A stretch of 64,000 bases of DNA, taken from assembly GCF_003865365.1 (NCBI RefSeq), contig NZ_RQVR01000006.1, forward strand, positions 112,745 to 176,744. The letters run 5' to 3'. Source of the stretch: Flavobacterium macacae (lineage in GTDB: Bacteria; Bacteroidota; Bacteroidia; Flavobacteriales; Flavobacteriaceae). The notes under the pieces are model-generated. The model did no database searches. It was not told the DNA's origin and was given only the letters and a program-made list of their open reading frames with translations. The translations under genes were made by a program, and so were the position numbers. This document shows, one piece after another, positions 36,871-45,661 of the stretch. Position 1 is the stretch's first letter. Every line of letters begins with the position of its first letter.

Positions 36871-37902
36871 TTACAAAATTCGTTTTTCTGCCTGTTTGCT
36901 TTCTAAAATTAAATAAAACTGCGCTCCGAATAAAAGGGAAGCCACCACCAAGTGAATGGATTGCGATCCAAAAGGGAAACTATACCAATACATCGAAATT
37001 CCAGATAAGATTTCGATCGCCAAAAGCCATAAAACCCAGTTGATTTTTTTGAAACCCAGTTGGAATTTTCTATTTCGAACAATTAAAATGACGTTAATTG
37101 CCAGCACTACAAATGAAAAAGTTCTGTGGAAATAAAACCCAATAATCGGATCTTCCAATATTTTTGCCATTCCGTCATAACCCACAATTTTTACCTGTTC
37201 GTCCACATATTGGCGCACTTGAGTTCCTAAAATGACTTGAGTCAAAGTCAAAATCAAAGAGATAATCAAAACGCTGTCAAACACTTTATCGAATTTTAAA
37301 AGCGGATTGGCTTTTGGTTTTGCCAAATGCAAAATGTATAAAATGACGGCAACAATTACCAAAGCCATGACCATATGAACCGTGATTTTTACAGGATTTA
37401 AAACCGAAAAAACTACGGTCGCGCCCAGCCAGGCCTGAAAGCCCATCATAAAAACGACAAGCCAAGAAAGCAAGGTGACTTTTTTATTTTGTTTCCAATA
37501 AGAAATTGAAGCGATTGCCATTGCCAAACACGCCAAACCAGCAACAGCGCCAAACAATCGGTTGATGTATTCTACCCAAGTATGCGTTGGATTAAAAGTG
37601 GCATAATCGTGTTTGGTGTAAACGGTCCAATGATTTTCATCAAAGTTTTCACCTGAATTAAAATTATCTTTGGCTATTAAAAGTTTTTCACCGCGAATAA
37701 TTACCTGGCCTTTTTCAAAATCGTGATTTTGTGACCAAGTCAATTCTGAAATATCGGTTGGCGGAATATAATATCCAAAACATTTGGGCCAATCAGGACA
37801 GCCCATTCCAGAGCCAGACATTCTGACAACCGCGCCAGCGACGATAACTAGATAAACTAAAATTAGTGCCGTTTTTGTAATTGAGGGGAAATATTTTTTC
37901 AT
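36871..37902 (-). CDS. ctaA: Heme A synthase (COX15/CtaA)
   Basis: 343 residues with about eight membrane helices. CtaA oxidises heme O to heme A for aa3-type oxidases. The N-terminal VRMSGSGMGCPDWPKCFG is the family signature, and His ligands are visible in HTWVEYINRLFGA, HMVMALV, HRTFSF and HLVVASL. It is single, with no cox genes in the window. It is of the longer type, with a periplasmic insert (about 50-100) between the first two helices. Confidence 0.93.
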   Translation of the reverse strand: MKKYFPSITKTALILVYLVIVAGAVVRMSGSGMGCPDWPKCFGYYIPPTDISELTWSQNHDFEKGQVIIRGEKLLIAKDNFNSGENFDENHWTVYTKHDYATFNPTHTWVEYINRLFGAVAGLACLAMAIASISYWKQNKKVTLLSWLVVFMMGFQAWLGATVVFSVLNPVKITVHMVMALVIVAVILYILHLAKPKANPLLKFDKVFDSVLIISLILTLTQVILGTQVRQYVDEQVKIVGYDGMAKILEDPIIGFYFHRTFSFVVLAINVILIVRNRKFQLGFKKINWVLWLLAIEILSGISMYWYSFPFGSQSIHLVVASLLFGAQFYLILESKQAEKRIL

Positions 37903-37969
37903 TTTTTGTAAGTTTCAAGATGCAAATTTTTGCTTTAATTTAATTTAGAATAAAGGATGAATTAGGTTT

Positions 37970-39385
37970 TTAAACTTTTTTCAAACCCAACTTCTCTGCT
38001 CTTTTTAGCATAAATTCATAAGCCGGCTGATATTCATTCGGGATTTCACCTTCTAAAATAGCTTCTTTAATAGCTTCTTTCAAAACGCCAATTTCACGTC
38101 CCGGTTTTAGATTAAAAGTTGCCATAATTTCTTCTCCTGAAATCGGCGGTTGAAATTGCCTCACGTGGTCGCGTTCTTCCACTTCCACAATTTTTTGGCG
38201 CACAATTTTAAAATTATTATGGTATTTTTTGAACTTATTTGGATTTTTAGTCGTGATATCAGCCTCACACAAAATCATCAAATCTTCGATGTCTTCGCCA
38301 GCGTCAAAAACCAATCGCCTAACCGCAGAGTCAGTCACCATATCTTGAGACAAGACAATCGGGCGCGAGCTCATCATTACCATTTTTGAAACATATTTCA
38401 TCTTGTGGTTCAATGGCATGTGTAATCTTTCAAAAAGTTTTTTGACCATTTTTCCGCCCACAAATTCGTGTCCGTGGAAAGACCACCCGTTCTTTTTGTG
38501 GTGGCGTTTTGTCGGCGCTTTACCGATATCGTGAAGCAATGCCGACCAGCGAAGCCAGACGTCATCAGTGTTCGGAGCAATATTATCTACCACTTCCAGG
38601 GTATGGTAAAAATTATCTTTGTGTGTTTGCCCTTCCGATTCATCTACACCTTGCAAATCGGTCAACTCGGGAAGAATTAGATGCAGAAGTCCGGTTTTGT
38701 GCAACAATAAAAATCCGACAGAAGGTTTTTCTGTCATCAAAATTTTGTTCAATTCATCCACAATTCTTTCGCCTGAAATAATCTTGATCCGTTCTTTATT
38801 TCGTTCGATCGCCTGCAAAGATTCGGCTTCAATTTCAAAATTCAATTGTGAAGCAAAACGAATACCGCGCATCATTCGTAGCGGGTCATCCGAAAAAGTA
38901 ATATCTGGATCTAACGGCGTTTTTAGGGTTTTTGATTCCAAAGCTTGCAATCCGTCAAAAGGATCAATCAAGTCTCCGAAGTTCTTTTCGTTTAATGAAA
39001 GTGCCAAAGCATTGATGGTGAAATCACGACGATTTTGGTCGTCTTCAAGCGTTCCGTTTTCTACAACTGGATTTCTGCTTTCCAACTGATACGACTCTTT
39101 TCGTGCCCCGACAAACTCAATTTCAGTATCTTCAAAACGCAACATGGCTGTTCCATACGTTTTGAAAACCTGCACTTTTGGTTTCTTCGGAAGCATTTCG
39201 GACACTTTTAAAGCCAGTTCAATGCCACTTCCAACGGCAACAATGTCGATATCTTTTTTGAAATCTCTTTTCAAAAGCAAATCTCGAACAAATCCGCCAA
39301 TCACATAACTTTCGACGTTAAGCGATGCGGATGCTTCCGAGATTACTTGAAAAATTTTATTATTAAGTGCTTCTTTGTAGTTCAT
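37970..39385 (-). CDS. CCA tRNA nucleotidyltransferase-like protein with HD domain
   Basis: 471 residues. Nucleotidyltransferase class II head: VIGGFVRDLLL, then KKDIDIVAVG with the two catalytic acids, and the RNA-binding RRDFTINALAL motif. An HD phosphohydrolase domain follows (LLHDIGKAP). The family adds CCA to tRNA 3' ends, or poly(A) in related enzymes; CCA addition fits the tRNAs here that lack encoded CCA. The upstream spacer (39386-39510) is a seven-base-phased tract. Confidence 0.85.
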   Translation of the reverse strand: MNYKEALNNKIFQVISEASASLNVESYVIGGFVRDLLLKRDFKKDIDIVAVGSGIELALKVSEMLPKKPKVQVFKTYGTAMLRFEDTEIEFVGARKESYQLESRNPVVENGTLEDDQNRRDFTINALALSLNEKNFGDLIDPFDGLQALESKTLKTPLDPDITFSDDPLRMMRGIRFASQLNFEIEAESLQAIERNKERIKIISGERIVDELNKILMTEKPSVGFLLLHKTGLLHLILPELTDLQGVDESEGQTHKDNFYHTLEVVDNIAPNTDDVWLRWSALLHDIGKAPTKRHHKKNGWSFHGHEFVGGKMVKKLFERLHMPLNHKMKYVSKMVMMSSRPIVLSQDMVTDSAVRRLVFDAGEDIEDLMILCEADITTKNPNKFKKYHNNFKIVRQKIVEVEERDHVRQFQPPISGEEIMATFNLKPGREIGVLKEAIKEAILEGEIPNEYQPAYEFMLKRAEKLGLKKV

Positions 39386-39391
39386 TATTTT

Positions 39392-39510
39392 AGTTTAAAG
39401 TTTAAAGTCTGGAGTTTAAACTGCAAACTAAAAACTGTATACTGAAAACTATTTTAATTTTTGTTCAAAGTATAAACTGCAAACTAAAAACTAAATACTG
39501 CCAACTCAAT
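39392..39510. repeat. Seven-base-phased intergenic tract
   Basis: The spacer can be cut into heptamers: GTTTAAA repeated, then CTGCAAA, CTAAAAA, CTGTATA, CTGAAAA, and in a second block GTATAAA, CTGCAAA, CTAAAAA, CTAAATA, CTGCCAA. The two blocks share 17 bases (AAACTGCAAACTAAAAACT core). A similar tract lies before dapD at 47.5 kb. Confidence 0.7.
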
Positions 39511-40071
39511 CTACTTTCTGATAATCTTTACTTGGTTATCATTGGATAATTTGATAATTGCAGATGGTTTCCCTGTCATTTTTTCGTTCGGCAAATTTAC
39601 GACATAGTCGACACCTTTTATAATCTCTTGGCTAATTTCTTTAAAATTCGTTGGAGTTGGTGCTCCAGAAACATTTGCAGAAGTCGAAACGAGCGGTTTT
39701 TTCATTCGCTCTAATAATTTAAAAGCAAATGGCTCTTTGATGATCCTGATACCTAATGTTTTATCTGGAGCGATTAAATTTGGAGCCACATTTCGAGGAT
39801 TGTCCAAAATCAAGGTTGTTGGTTTTTCTGATAAATCTAAAATTTGCCAAGCCACTTCAGGAATTTCCTTGAAAACATTGTACATCATCTTTTCGCCGTT
39901 CATCAAGGCAATCATCGATTTTGATTCTTCGCGTTTTTTTAAGGCATAAATTTTTGCAACCGCTTCAGGATTTGTGGCATCACAGCCGATTCCCCAAACT
40001 GTTTCGGTCGGGTAGAGTATGATTCCTCCGTTTTTTATTACCTCAAAGGCGTTGTGGATTTCTTCGTTCAT
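39511..40071 (-). CDS. Threonylcarbamoyl-AMP synthase (Sua5/YciO/YrdC)
   Basis: 186 residues. The enzyme makes L-threonylcarbamoyladenylate from threonine, bicarbonate and ATP, the first step to the t6A base of tRNAs. The N-terminal GGIILYPTETVWGIGCDA and the KKREESK motif are typical, and SANVSGAPTPTN is also clear. Its start overlaps the stop of the acyltransferase gene by ATGA, so it is translationally coupled to the polysaccharide genes. The paralogue YciO is possible, though the KKR-S motif favours the synthase. Confidence 0.88.
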   Translation of the reverse strand: MNEEIHNAFEVIKNGGIILYPTETVWGIGCDATNPEAVAKIYALKKREESKSMIALMNGEKMMYNVFKEIPEVAWQILDLSEKPTTLILDNPRNVAPNLIAPDKTLGIRIIKEPFAFKLLERMKKPLVSTSANVSGAPTPTNFKEISQEIIKGVDYVVNLPNEKMTGKPSAIIKLSNDNQVKIIRK

Positions 40072-40697
40072 AGCGGTTTATTGTATTTAATTATTTTTCC
40101 CGGAACACCGATGATAACGGCATTGTCTTCTACATCTTTAGTCACAACAGCACCAGCTCCGATAGTTACATTTTTGCCGATTTTTAATTTTGGTAAAACC
40201 GTAGCGTTAGCTCCAATTGTAGTAAATGCTCCTATTTTGCAATTCCCTAAAACTCTTGCTCCGGGTGAAACTTCCACAAATTCTTCAAGAATACAATCGT
40301 GGTGAATGCTTGCAAAAGAATTGATCAAACAACCATTTCCGATAGAAGTGGAAGCCGAAATAAAGGTGAAAGGCATTATGTTTAAAGCGTTTCCTAAAAT
40401 GACACTTTTGCTGACAACCGCATTTTGAGCAATGGCAGAAACTGGATTTCCATTTATTTCTAAAAAAAGTTCATAGACTTTTTGGCGGTTGAAAACACCT
40501 CCAAGTGCTAAAATAAAATTAGGATCTTTTTGTAGAATAGTCTTTGCTTGGTCTAAATCTTTTAAAATTGGATGAGATAATAAGGTGTCGTCAAGATCTG
40601 TGCTCACATTGTCAAAAAAGTAAAATGATTGTTGATTTTCAATATTTACGATATCAAAAATCTCTTTTGCGTGACCTTTTGCTCCAATTATAATCAT
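40068..40697 (-). CDS. NeuD-like sugar acyltransferase (PglD/VioB family)
   Basis: 209 residues from 40697; a longer frame to 40769 would overlap the upstream gene. The N-terminal MIIIGAKGHAKEIFDI is the Rossmann-like part of the NeuD/PglD family. From about 95 on there are hexapeptide repeats of a left-handed beta-helix (LNIMPF, VLGNCKIGAF, IGANATVLP, IGAGAVVTKDV). These enzymes acetylate amino or hydroxyl groups of nucleotide sugars. Its start overlaps the aminotransferase stop by ATGA and its own stop overlaps Sua5 the same way. Together with the aminotransferase it likely makes an acetamido sugar. Confidence 0.85.
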   Translation of the reverse strand: MIIIGAKGHAKEIFDIVNIENQQSFYFFDNVSTDLDDTLLSHPILKDLDQAKTILQKDPNFILALGGVFNRQKVYELFLEINGNPVSAIAQNAVVSKSVILGNALNIMPFTFISASTSIGNGCLINSFASIHHDCILEEFVEVSPGARVLGNCKIGAFTTIGANATVLPKLKIGKNVTIGAGAVVTKDVEDNAVIIGVPGKIIKYNKPL

Positions 40698-41767
40698 AGA
40701 TTTTGATTTATAATTTTTGTGATCTTTTCTAAATCCTCCTTTTTTAAACCTACATATAGCGGAAGACACAGAATTCTTTTTGAAATGGATTCAGAAATTG
40801 GCATTTCAGTATTTTTTATGAAATTCACGGTATTTAAGGAAGGATAGAAATATCTTCTCGGAAAAATCTGTACTTCATTTAAAGCTTTTTGTACTTTCAA
40901 TAAAAGTTCTTCCGTTTCCAAAACAATTGGATAATAACTGTAATTCCACTTTGTGTTTTGTCGAATTTTTAAAGCTTTGATCGTTGAGAAATCTAAATTT
41001 TTGGCATAAAAATCAACTACTTTTTTACGTTCAGAAACAATAGTATCCATATATGGCAAAACGGCTAACCCTAAAGCAGACTGTAGCTCGGAGATTTTGG
41101 CATTGATTCCCAATCCGTGAAAATCAAGTGGTCCGTTGTGTCCAAAATTATGGCTGTAATATAATTTATGAAAAAGAGCTTCGTCTTTACAAAACATAGC
41201 GCCACCTTCTCCGGTGTGAAATAATTTTGTGGCATGAAAACTACACGTACTTACATCCCCGAAATTAAAAATCGATTCATTATTATATTCAACTCCAAAG
41301 GAATGCGCTGCATCATAAATCACTTTTAAATTGTGTTTTGCAGCAATAGCTTCAATAGCTTCAATGTGGCACGGATTTCCAAAAACGTGCGTTGCTAAAA
41401 TAGCCGTAGTGTTTGGTGTTATCGCTGCTTCAATTTTTGTTTCATCAATCGTTAAATATTCGGGATGGATATCAACAAAAACTGGTGTGCATTTTTCCCA
41501 AACGATAGCAGAAGTTGTGGCAACATAAGAAAAAGGAGTGGTGATAATTTCTCCTTCTTTGCCCAAAAGTTTTAAGGCGATTTGAATTGGAATTGTTCCG
41601 TTATTGGTAATTATTATTTTTTCAATGCTTAATTTTTCTTTAAGCTTGCTTTCTAATTCTAGCGTCAATTCACCTCTGTTGGTGAGCCACAATTTATCCC
41701 AAGCTCTTTTGACCAAGTCATTGTATTCTTTTTGAGGAGGAAGGAATGTTTGTGTTACGTTTATCAT
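40694..41767 (-). CDS. DegT/DnrJ/EryC1/StrS aminotransferase (VioA-like)
   Basis: 357 residues. PLP-dependent sugar aminotransferase: the internal-aldimine Lys is in STCSFHATKLFHTGEGG, and YDAAHSFG carries the Asp facing PLP. The N-terminal VTQTFLPPQKEY and WLTNRGELTLELE resemble the VioA type that makes dTDP-4-amino-4,6-dideoxyglucose. With the NeuD-like acetyltransferase this would give an N-acetylated amino-deoxy sugar for LPS or glycan. Family certain, exact substrate inferred. Confidence 0.88.
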   Translation of the reverse strand: MINVTQTFLPPQKEYNDLVKRAWDKLWLTNRGELTLELESKLKEKLSIEKIIITNNGTIPIQIALKLLGKEGEIITTPFSYVATTSAIVWEKCTPVFVDIHPEYLTIDETKIEAAITPNTTAILATHVFGNPCHIEAIEAIAAKHNLKVIYDAAHSFGVEYNNESIFNFGDVSTCSFHATKLFHTGEGGAMFCKDEALFHKLYYSHNFGHNGPLDFHGLGINAKISELQSALGLAVLPYMDTIVSERKKVVDFYAKNLDFSTIKALKIRQNTKWNYSYYPIVLETEELLLKVQKALNEVQIFPRRYFYPSLNTVNFIKNTEMPISESISKRILCLPLYVGLKKEDLEKITKIINQNL

Positions 41768-41785
41768 TTTAAGATAATGTTGATT

Positions 41786-42922
41786 TTATTTAAAGTCAAA
41801 GTTATGTAAATAATACTGTTTTATATTATTTTTAAGCATATCAAAACTGTACATTTTATTAACGATTATATCTAATTGATCCTGATATTCTTTATAACTT
41901 TTAGCATTGTCATATCGATTGATATCCGCTGCGATTTTTTGGTTCAATTGGTCAAAAGAAGTATATAATGACGGTAAATTTTCAAAGTCTTTTGTAAAGA
42001 AAATTTCGTTATAAACTGCGAAAGAAATACCTCCAGAAAAAATAGTTTCTATTAAATATCCGTCAAGGCCTTCTCCAAATGTAATGACAAATTTTGCTCT
42101 TGAAGCATAATCTCTATAAGTGTCATAATTCATATCCTTAATTTCAACAAACTTGTAGTGAGGTAGTTTTGATTTTAAATTAGAGAGAATTTCTTCTTTT
42201 GTTAAAGTACTTGAATTTGGAACCCATTGAATTTTATCGGGAGAATAAATGATCAAATTCTCTTTTTCTTCAAAAGTTCTTTTTTTATAAGGAGTTGGGC
42301 TTAACCAAGCTGAAAAAAGGTGCAACGGAACCCCGTATTGATTTCGCTTTTCAATGGTTGCATATTTTTTGTGAGCCATTGTCATTGTTGTGTTTGGAAA
42401 CACTTCTTTCACTTTGTTGATCTTCTCTATTTCAGGTATAAAAAGATCATTCTGATTTAAAAGATTTATTTTTACCTCTTTAATTTTTTCAGTCCATCTA
42501 AAAAAAGGTTTCATCTTTTTGTTTTCTTTATTGAAAGCCGAAATCATCACATCTGGAATGTGAATTTCAGCAAAATCAAGATGATTAAAATACTTTTCAA
42601 TTTCTTTAAAAGTATAAATAATCATGTCATTAGAAAACTTTCGATATTTAAAATCGGTTTCGCTTTTTACGGGTAAAAAACTCGCTACAACATCGCATCC
42701 GTGAATTTCTTTCAAGTCTTTTATGACGTTTGAAATCGTACAAATAGACAAAATACCGCCGTTAATTCGATCTGTTCCGGCGGGAACAAAAAATAAAATT
42801 AGTTTTTTTGTTTCAGAATAATGTTCGTTAAAGTACTTTTTCTTGAAGGATTTGTGCTGTCCTTGAAAAATAAAACTTTTGATTTGATGCGCGAATTTTT
42901 GGCTATCCTTTTTAATAGACAT
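41786..42922 (-). CDS. Putative glycosyltransferase of unknown family
   Basis: 378 residues, cytoplasmic, rich in Lys and Ile. A GT-B-like layout is plausible: an N-terminal GGILSICTISNVIKDL segment, and in the C-terminal half a VITFGEGLDGYLIETIFSGGI block that resembles a nucleotide-sugar binding loop. No family is recognised. Its location between the aminotransferase and other glycosyltransferases, all on the minus strand, supports a role in glycan assembly. Confidence 0.6.
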   Translation of the reverse strand: MSIKKDSQKFAHQIKSFIFQGQHKSFKKKYFNEHYSETKKLILFFVPAGTDRINGGILSICTISNVIKDLKEIHGCDVVASFLPVKSETDFKYRKFSNDMIIYTFKEIEKYFNHLDFAEIHIPDVMISAFNKENKKMKPFFRWTEKIKEVKINLLNQNDLFIPEIEKINKVKEVFPNTTMTMAHKKYATIEKRNQYGVPLHLFSAWLSPTPYKKRTFEEKENLIIYSPDKIQWVPNSSTLTKEEILSNLKSKLPHYKFVEIKDMNYDTYRDYASRAKFVITFGEGLDGYLIETIFSGGISFAVYNEIFFTKDFENLPSLYTSFDQLNQKIAADINRYDNAKSYKEYQDQLDIIVNKMYSFDMLKNNIKQYYLHNFDFK

Positions 42923-42947
42923 AAATATGTTTTTTATGGGAATTAAT

Positions 42948-43898
42948 TTATTTGATAGCTAAGACATTTTCAATCCAGCCTTTAATGGTATATTTTTTAT
43001 AAATTTCTTCTGGAAGTTTTTCATAATCGCTTTCAAAAAATGAAACCGGAATAACAGGATTTTCTTCGTCAATCACCAATATGTTATTAGGATTATAAAA
43101 ATCATAATTCACAATATCTGGATTGGTTGTAATCAATTTTTTTTCTAAACCAATGCTTTCAAAAATCCTGAAAGTCAATCCCAGTTGACCTTCACGGTTC
43201 ACATCTAAAAGCGCTTTTGATTTTTCAATGTATTTTGAAATTTCGTTCAACGATATTTTTTTGGAGAAAAATTCAATATCATTTTCGGTTGAATTATGAT
43301 TTTTATCTAAAACCATAATTTTGTATTTAATGCCTTTCGATTTTAATTCAGAAACAATTTTTGAAATTACCGGAAGCCTTTTGTCTTTTGAACTAATATT
43401 AAAAACCTGATAATCAAATGTTTGTTCTGAATTCCTGCTTTCTTTATAAATCCAGTTGGAAGCAAATTTTAAATTTAATTTTTTACAATCGTCTTTTTCA
43501 AAAGAAAAGCCTTGATCAAAAGAGGAAGCTACTTTATTAATTTTAGGACAACGTGTCGCGCTATCATTGAAAAAGCCAATAGATTTTGTTGTGTGATTTT
43601 TAAGTTCTTTTAGATATTTTTTATCAATAAAATCACCTTTTATGGTGAGAATAAAATCTTGCTTTTCGCCAATTTGCTTTAAGCGATTTATGATTTCCTT
43701 GCCATAATAAATGTTCTTGATATTCTTTTTAAAAAAAAATTTAAGAACAAAGTTATATATTTTATAAAGCGGATTTGGGTATTTGTACACAAAACTATTA
43801 AAGTCAATATGATTCACAGTATGTCCTTCTTGCTTCAAAACCGTTGCAATACCTTCATTCAATCCCCAATTGTCAAAACTCACAAGTGTTATTCTCAT
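42948..43898 (-). CDS. CgeB-like or related glycosyltransferase (putative)
   Basis: 316 residues starting MRITLVSFDNWGLNEGIATV. The layout is GT-B-like, with a first domain containing DFILTIKGDFIDKKYL and a second with KALLDVNREGQLGLTFRIFESIGLEKKLITTN, the kind of donor-binding helix seen in CgeB-type transferases. No membrane segments. It is 25 bases upstream of the unknown glycosyltransferase on the same strand. Assignment by pattern only. Confidence 0.6.
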   Translation of the reverse strand: MRITLVSFDNWGLNEGIATVLKQEGHTVNHIDFNSFVYKYPNPLYKIYNFVLKFFFKKNIKNIYYGKEIINRLKQIGEKQDFILTIKGDFIDKKYLKELKNHTTKSIGFFNDSATRCPKINKVASSFDQGFSFEKDDCKKLNLKFASNWIYKESRNSEQTFDYQVFNISSKDKRLPVISKIVSELKSKGIKYKIMVLDKNHNSTENDIEFFSKKISLNEISKYIEKSKALLDVNREGQLGLTFRIFESIGLEKKLITTNPDIVNYDFYNPNNILVIDEENPVIPVSFFESDYEKLPEEIYKKYTIKGWIENVLAIK

Positions 43899-43916
43899 TT
43901 ATACAATTTATAAAAA

Positions 43917-44768
43917 CTATTTTATTTTATAAAGCCCAATTGCTTTTTTTAACTTTTTGCTAAATAAGACCATTTTTACATAAAGTCGGTTTTTTAAGCT
44001 TAAAAATAACCAGTTTTTATAAGGTATAATTTCTTTTTCAATAAGCTGATTCAGTTTTTCAGAAACTATAAAATCATTATTTATAGAAGACCATTTTACA
44101 TTATCATATCCGTCAAATTCATTCACTTTATTTTTTTCGTGAATAATGGACATCCAAAGACGTTTGTCTGTAATTTGGGTAATTCTTGTTTCCTTTTTCC
44201 AAAGTGTATGATCATTAAACCACACTGTTTTTGGGTTTTCATTCTTTTCAATCAAACTAATAAACGGATTGAAAATATGTTCTTTTTTTCCTAAAATATA
44301 TTGCGGTTTGACTTGTAAAGAATATCCTTTAATGACGTCAACAGCTTGGTATTCTTGTGAATTAAATTTGTTTTGAACTTCGGTTATAAAATTTTTATGG
44401 ATGCAATCGTCATTATCAATTCGTGAAGTAATCAAATATTTTTTTTCCTCAGAATCTTTTCTAATATAATTTTGAATCTCAGGATAAAACGCAGGCATTC
44501 CATTGATAAAAAAGGCCTTAATGTTTTCTTTTCTAGCAATTAAATTTTCAATTTGTACTTTAAAACGATCCGGAGTCGAAGTGTCAAAAAATAGAAGCCA
44601 AGTAAAATTGGTGTTCGATTGTGCCACTACAGACGGGAAACAAAAGTTCTCAAAGAGCCACATTCTGTCTTCCATCCATTCATCCGTCAGCAATGTTTCG
44701 TTATTTTTAGTAACATCCCATTCAGGATTTTTGAGATTAAATCTTGTAATAAGATAGTGTTTAAACAT
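43917..44768 (-). CDS. Putative rhamnosyltransferase-family glycosyltransferase
   Basis: 283 residues. MFKHYLITRFNLKN at the start, then FCFPSVVAQSNTNFTWLLFFDTSTP and ITSRIDNDDCIHKNFI match the Rhamno_transf pattern (GT-A-like, DND acting as a DxD-type metal site). These transfer rhamnose or similar sugars to surface glycans. It is the most upstream minus-strand gene of the glycosyltransferase run and starts 111 bases from the divergent kinase-like gene. Confidence 0.72.
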   Translation of the reverse strand: MFKHYLITRFNLKNPEWDVTKNNETLLTDEWMEDRMWLFENFCFPSVVAQSNTNFTWLLFFDTSTPDRFKVQIENLIARKENIKAFFINGMPAFYPEIQNYIRKDSEEKKYLITSRIDNDDCIHKNFITEVQNKFNSQEYQAVDVIKGYSLQVKPQYILGKKEHIFNPFISLIEKNENPKTVWFNDHTLWKKETRITQITDKRLWMSIIHEKNKVNEFDGYDNVKWSSINNDFIVSEKLNQLIEKEIIPYKNWLFLSLKNRLYVKMVLFSKKLKKAIGLYKIK

Positions 44769-44879
44769 TTAAGGAATTTCTAATTTATGGCTTCGCAAAT
44801 TTTTGTGTAAATTTAATTTAATTATTTGAACTCTAAAATTCAAATCGTTACTTTTGTCAACAATATAAGAAATTACTAA

Positions 44880-45638
44880 ATGCACGAAGTTTATCATCAG
44901 AATTTCCTGAAACAAAAAGATGCGATAAAAGATTGTATTGCAAACTTTGAGGCAAATGGTATCGAATTTGTAAACGGAAAACGTAATAAAATCAAACTTT
45001 TTGAGCTCGACGGAATTACCGCTAACATAAAATCTTTTAAGATTCCGAATATTATAAACAAAGTGGCTTACACTTTTTTTAGACATTCAAAGGCGCGCCG
45101 TTCTTATGAATTTGCAACACTTCTTATTGAAAAAGGAATTGGAACGCCACAACCAATTGCTTACTTTGAAAATTTTAAAGGCGTTTTGTATGACAGTTAT
45201 TATGTCAGCGAACAATTGAATGCTGATTTAACTTTCAGAGAATTAACAACCGATTTAAACTATCCAGATCACAATAAAATTTTACGCCAATTCATTCAGT
45301 TTTCGTATAATTTACACGAAAACGGAATTGAATTTTTAGATCACACTCCTGGAAATACTTTGATAAAAAAACGTGCGGATGGCGAATATGATTTTTTCTT
45401 GGTTGATTTAAATAGAATGCAATTTCACAAGTCGATGACTTTGGAACAACGCATTAAAAACCTCTCGAAACTCACGCCAAATCGTGATTTGGTAGAAGTG
45501 ATGAGTGATGAATACGCCAAACTTTATGGCAAATCTTATGAAGAAGTTTTAAAAATGATGATTACTGAAACCGAGGCTTTTAGGGATCGTTTTTATCGTA
45601 AGAAACGCATTAAAAAACAATTAAAGTTCTGGAAATAA
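44880..45638 (+). CDS. LPS kinase-like protein (InaA/KdkA family)
   Basis: 252 residues with a protein-kinase-like fold: IEKGIGTPQPIAYFE in the N-lobe, then an HRD-like FLDHTPGNTLI and a DFG-like FFLVDLNRMQF, giving the catalytic and metal-binding Asp. Kdo kinases phosphorylate the Kdo residue of the LPS core. In Bacteroidota such genes lie beside core glycosyltransferases, as here (GT2 follows by 23 bases). Family likely; substrate inferred. Confidence 0.82.
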   Translation: MHEVYHQNFLKQKDAIKDCIANFEANGIEFVNGKRNKIKLFELDGITANIKSFKIPNIINKVAYTFFRHSKARRSYEFATLLIEKGIGTPQPIAYFENFKGVLYDSYYVSEQLNADLTFRELTTDLNYPDHNKILRQFIQFSYNLHENGIEFLDHTPGNTLIKKRADGEYDFFLVDLNRMQFHKSMTLEQRIKNLSKLTPNRDLVEVMSDEYAKLYGKSYEEVLKMMITETEAFRDRFYRKKRIKKQLKFWK

Positions 45639-45661
45639 AAATAATTTTCTTAAATTAGAAT

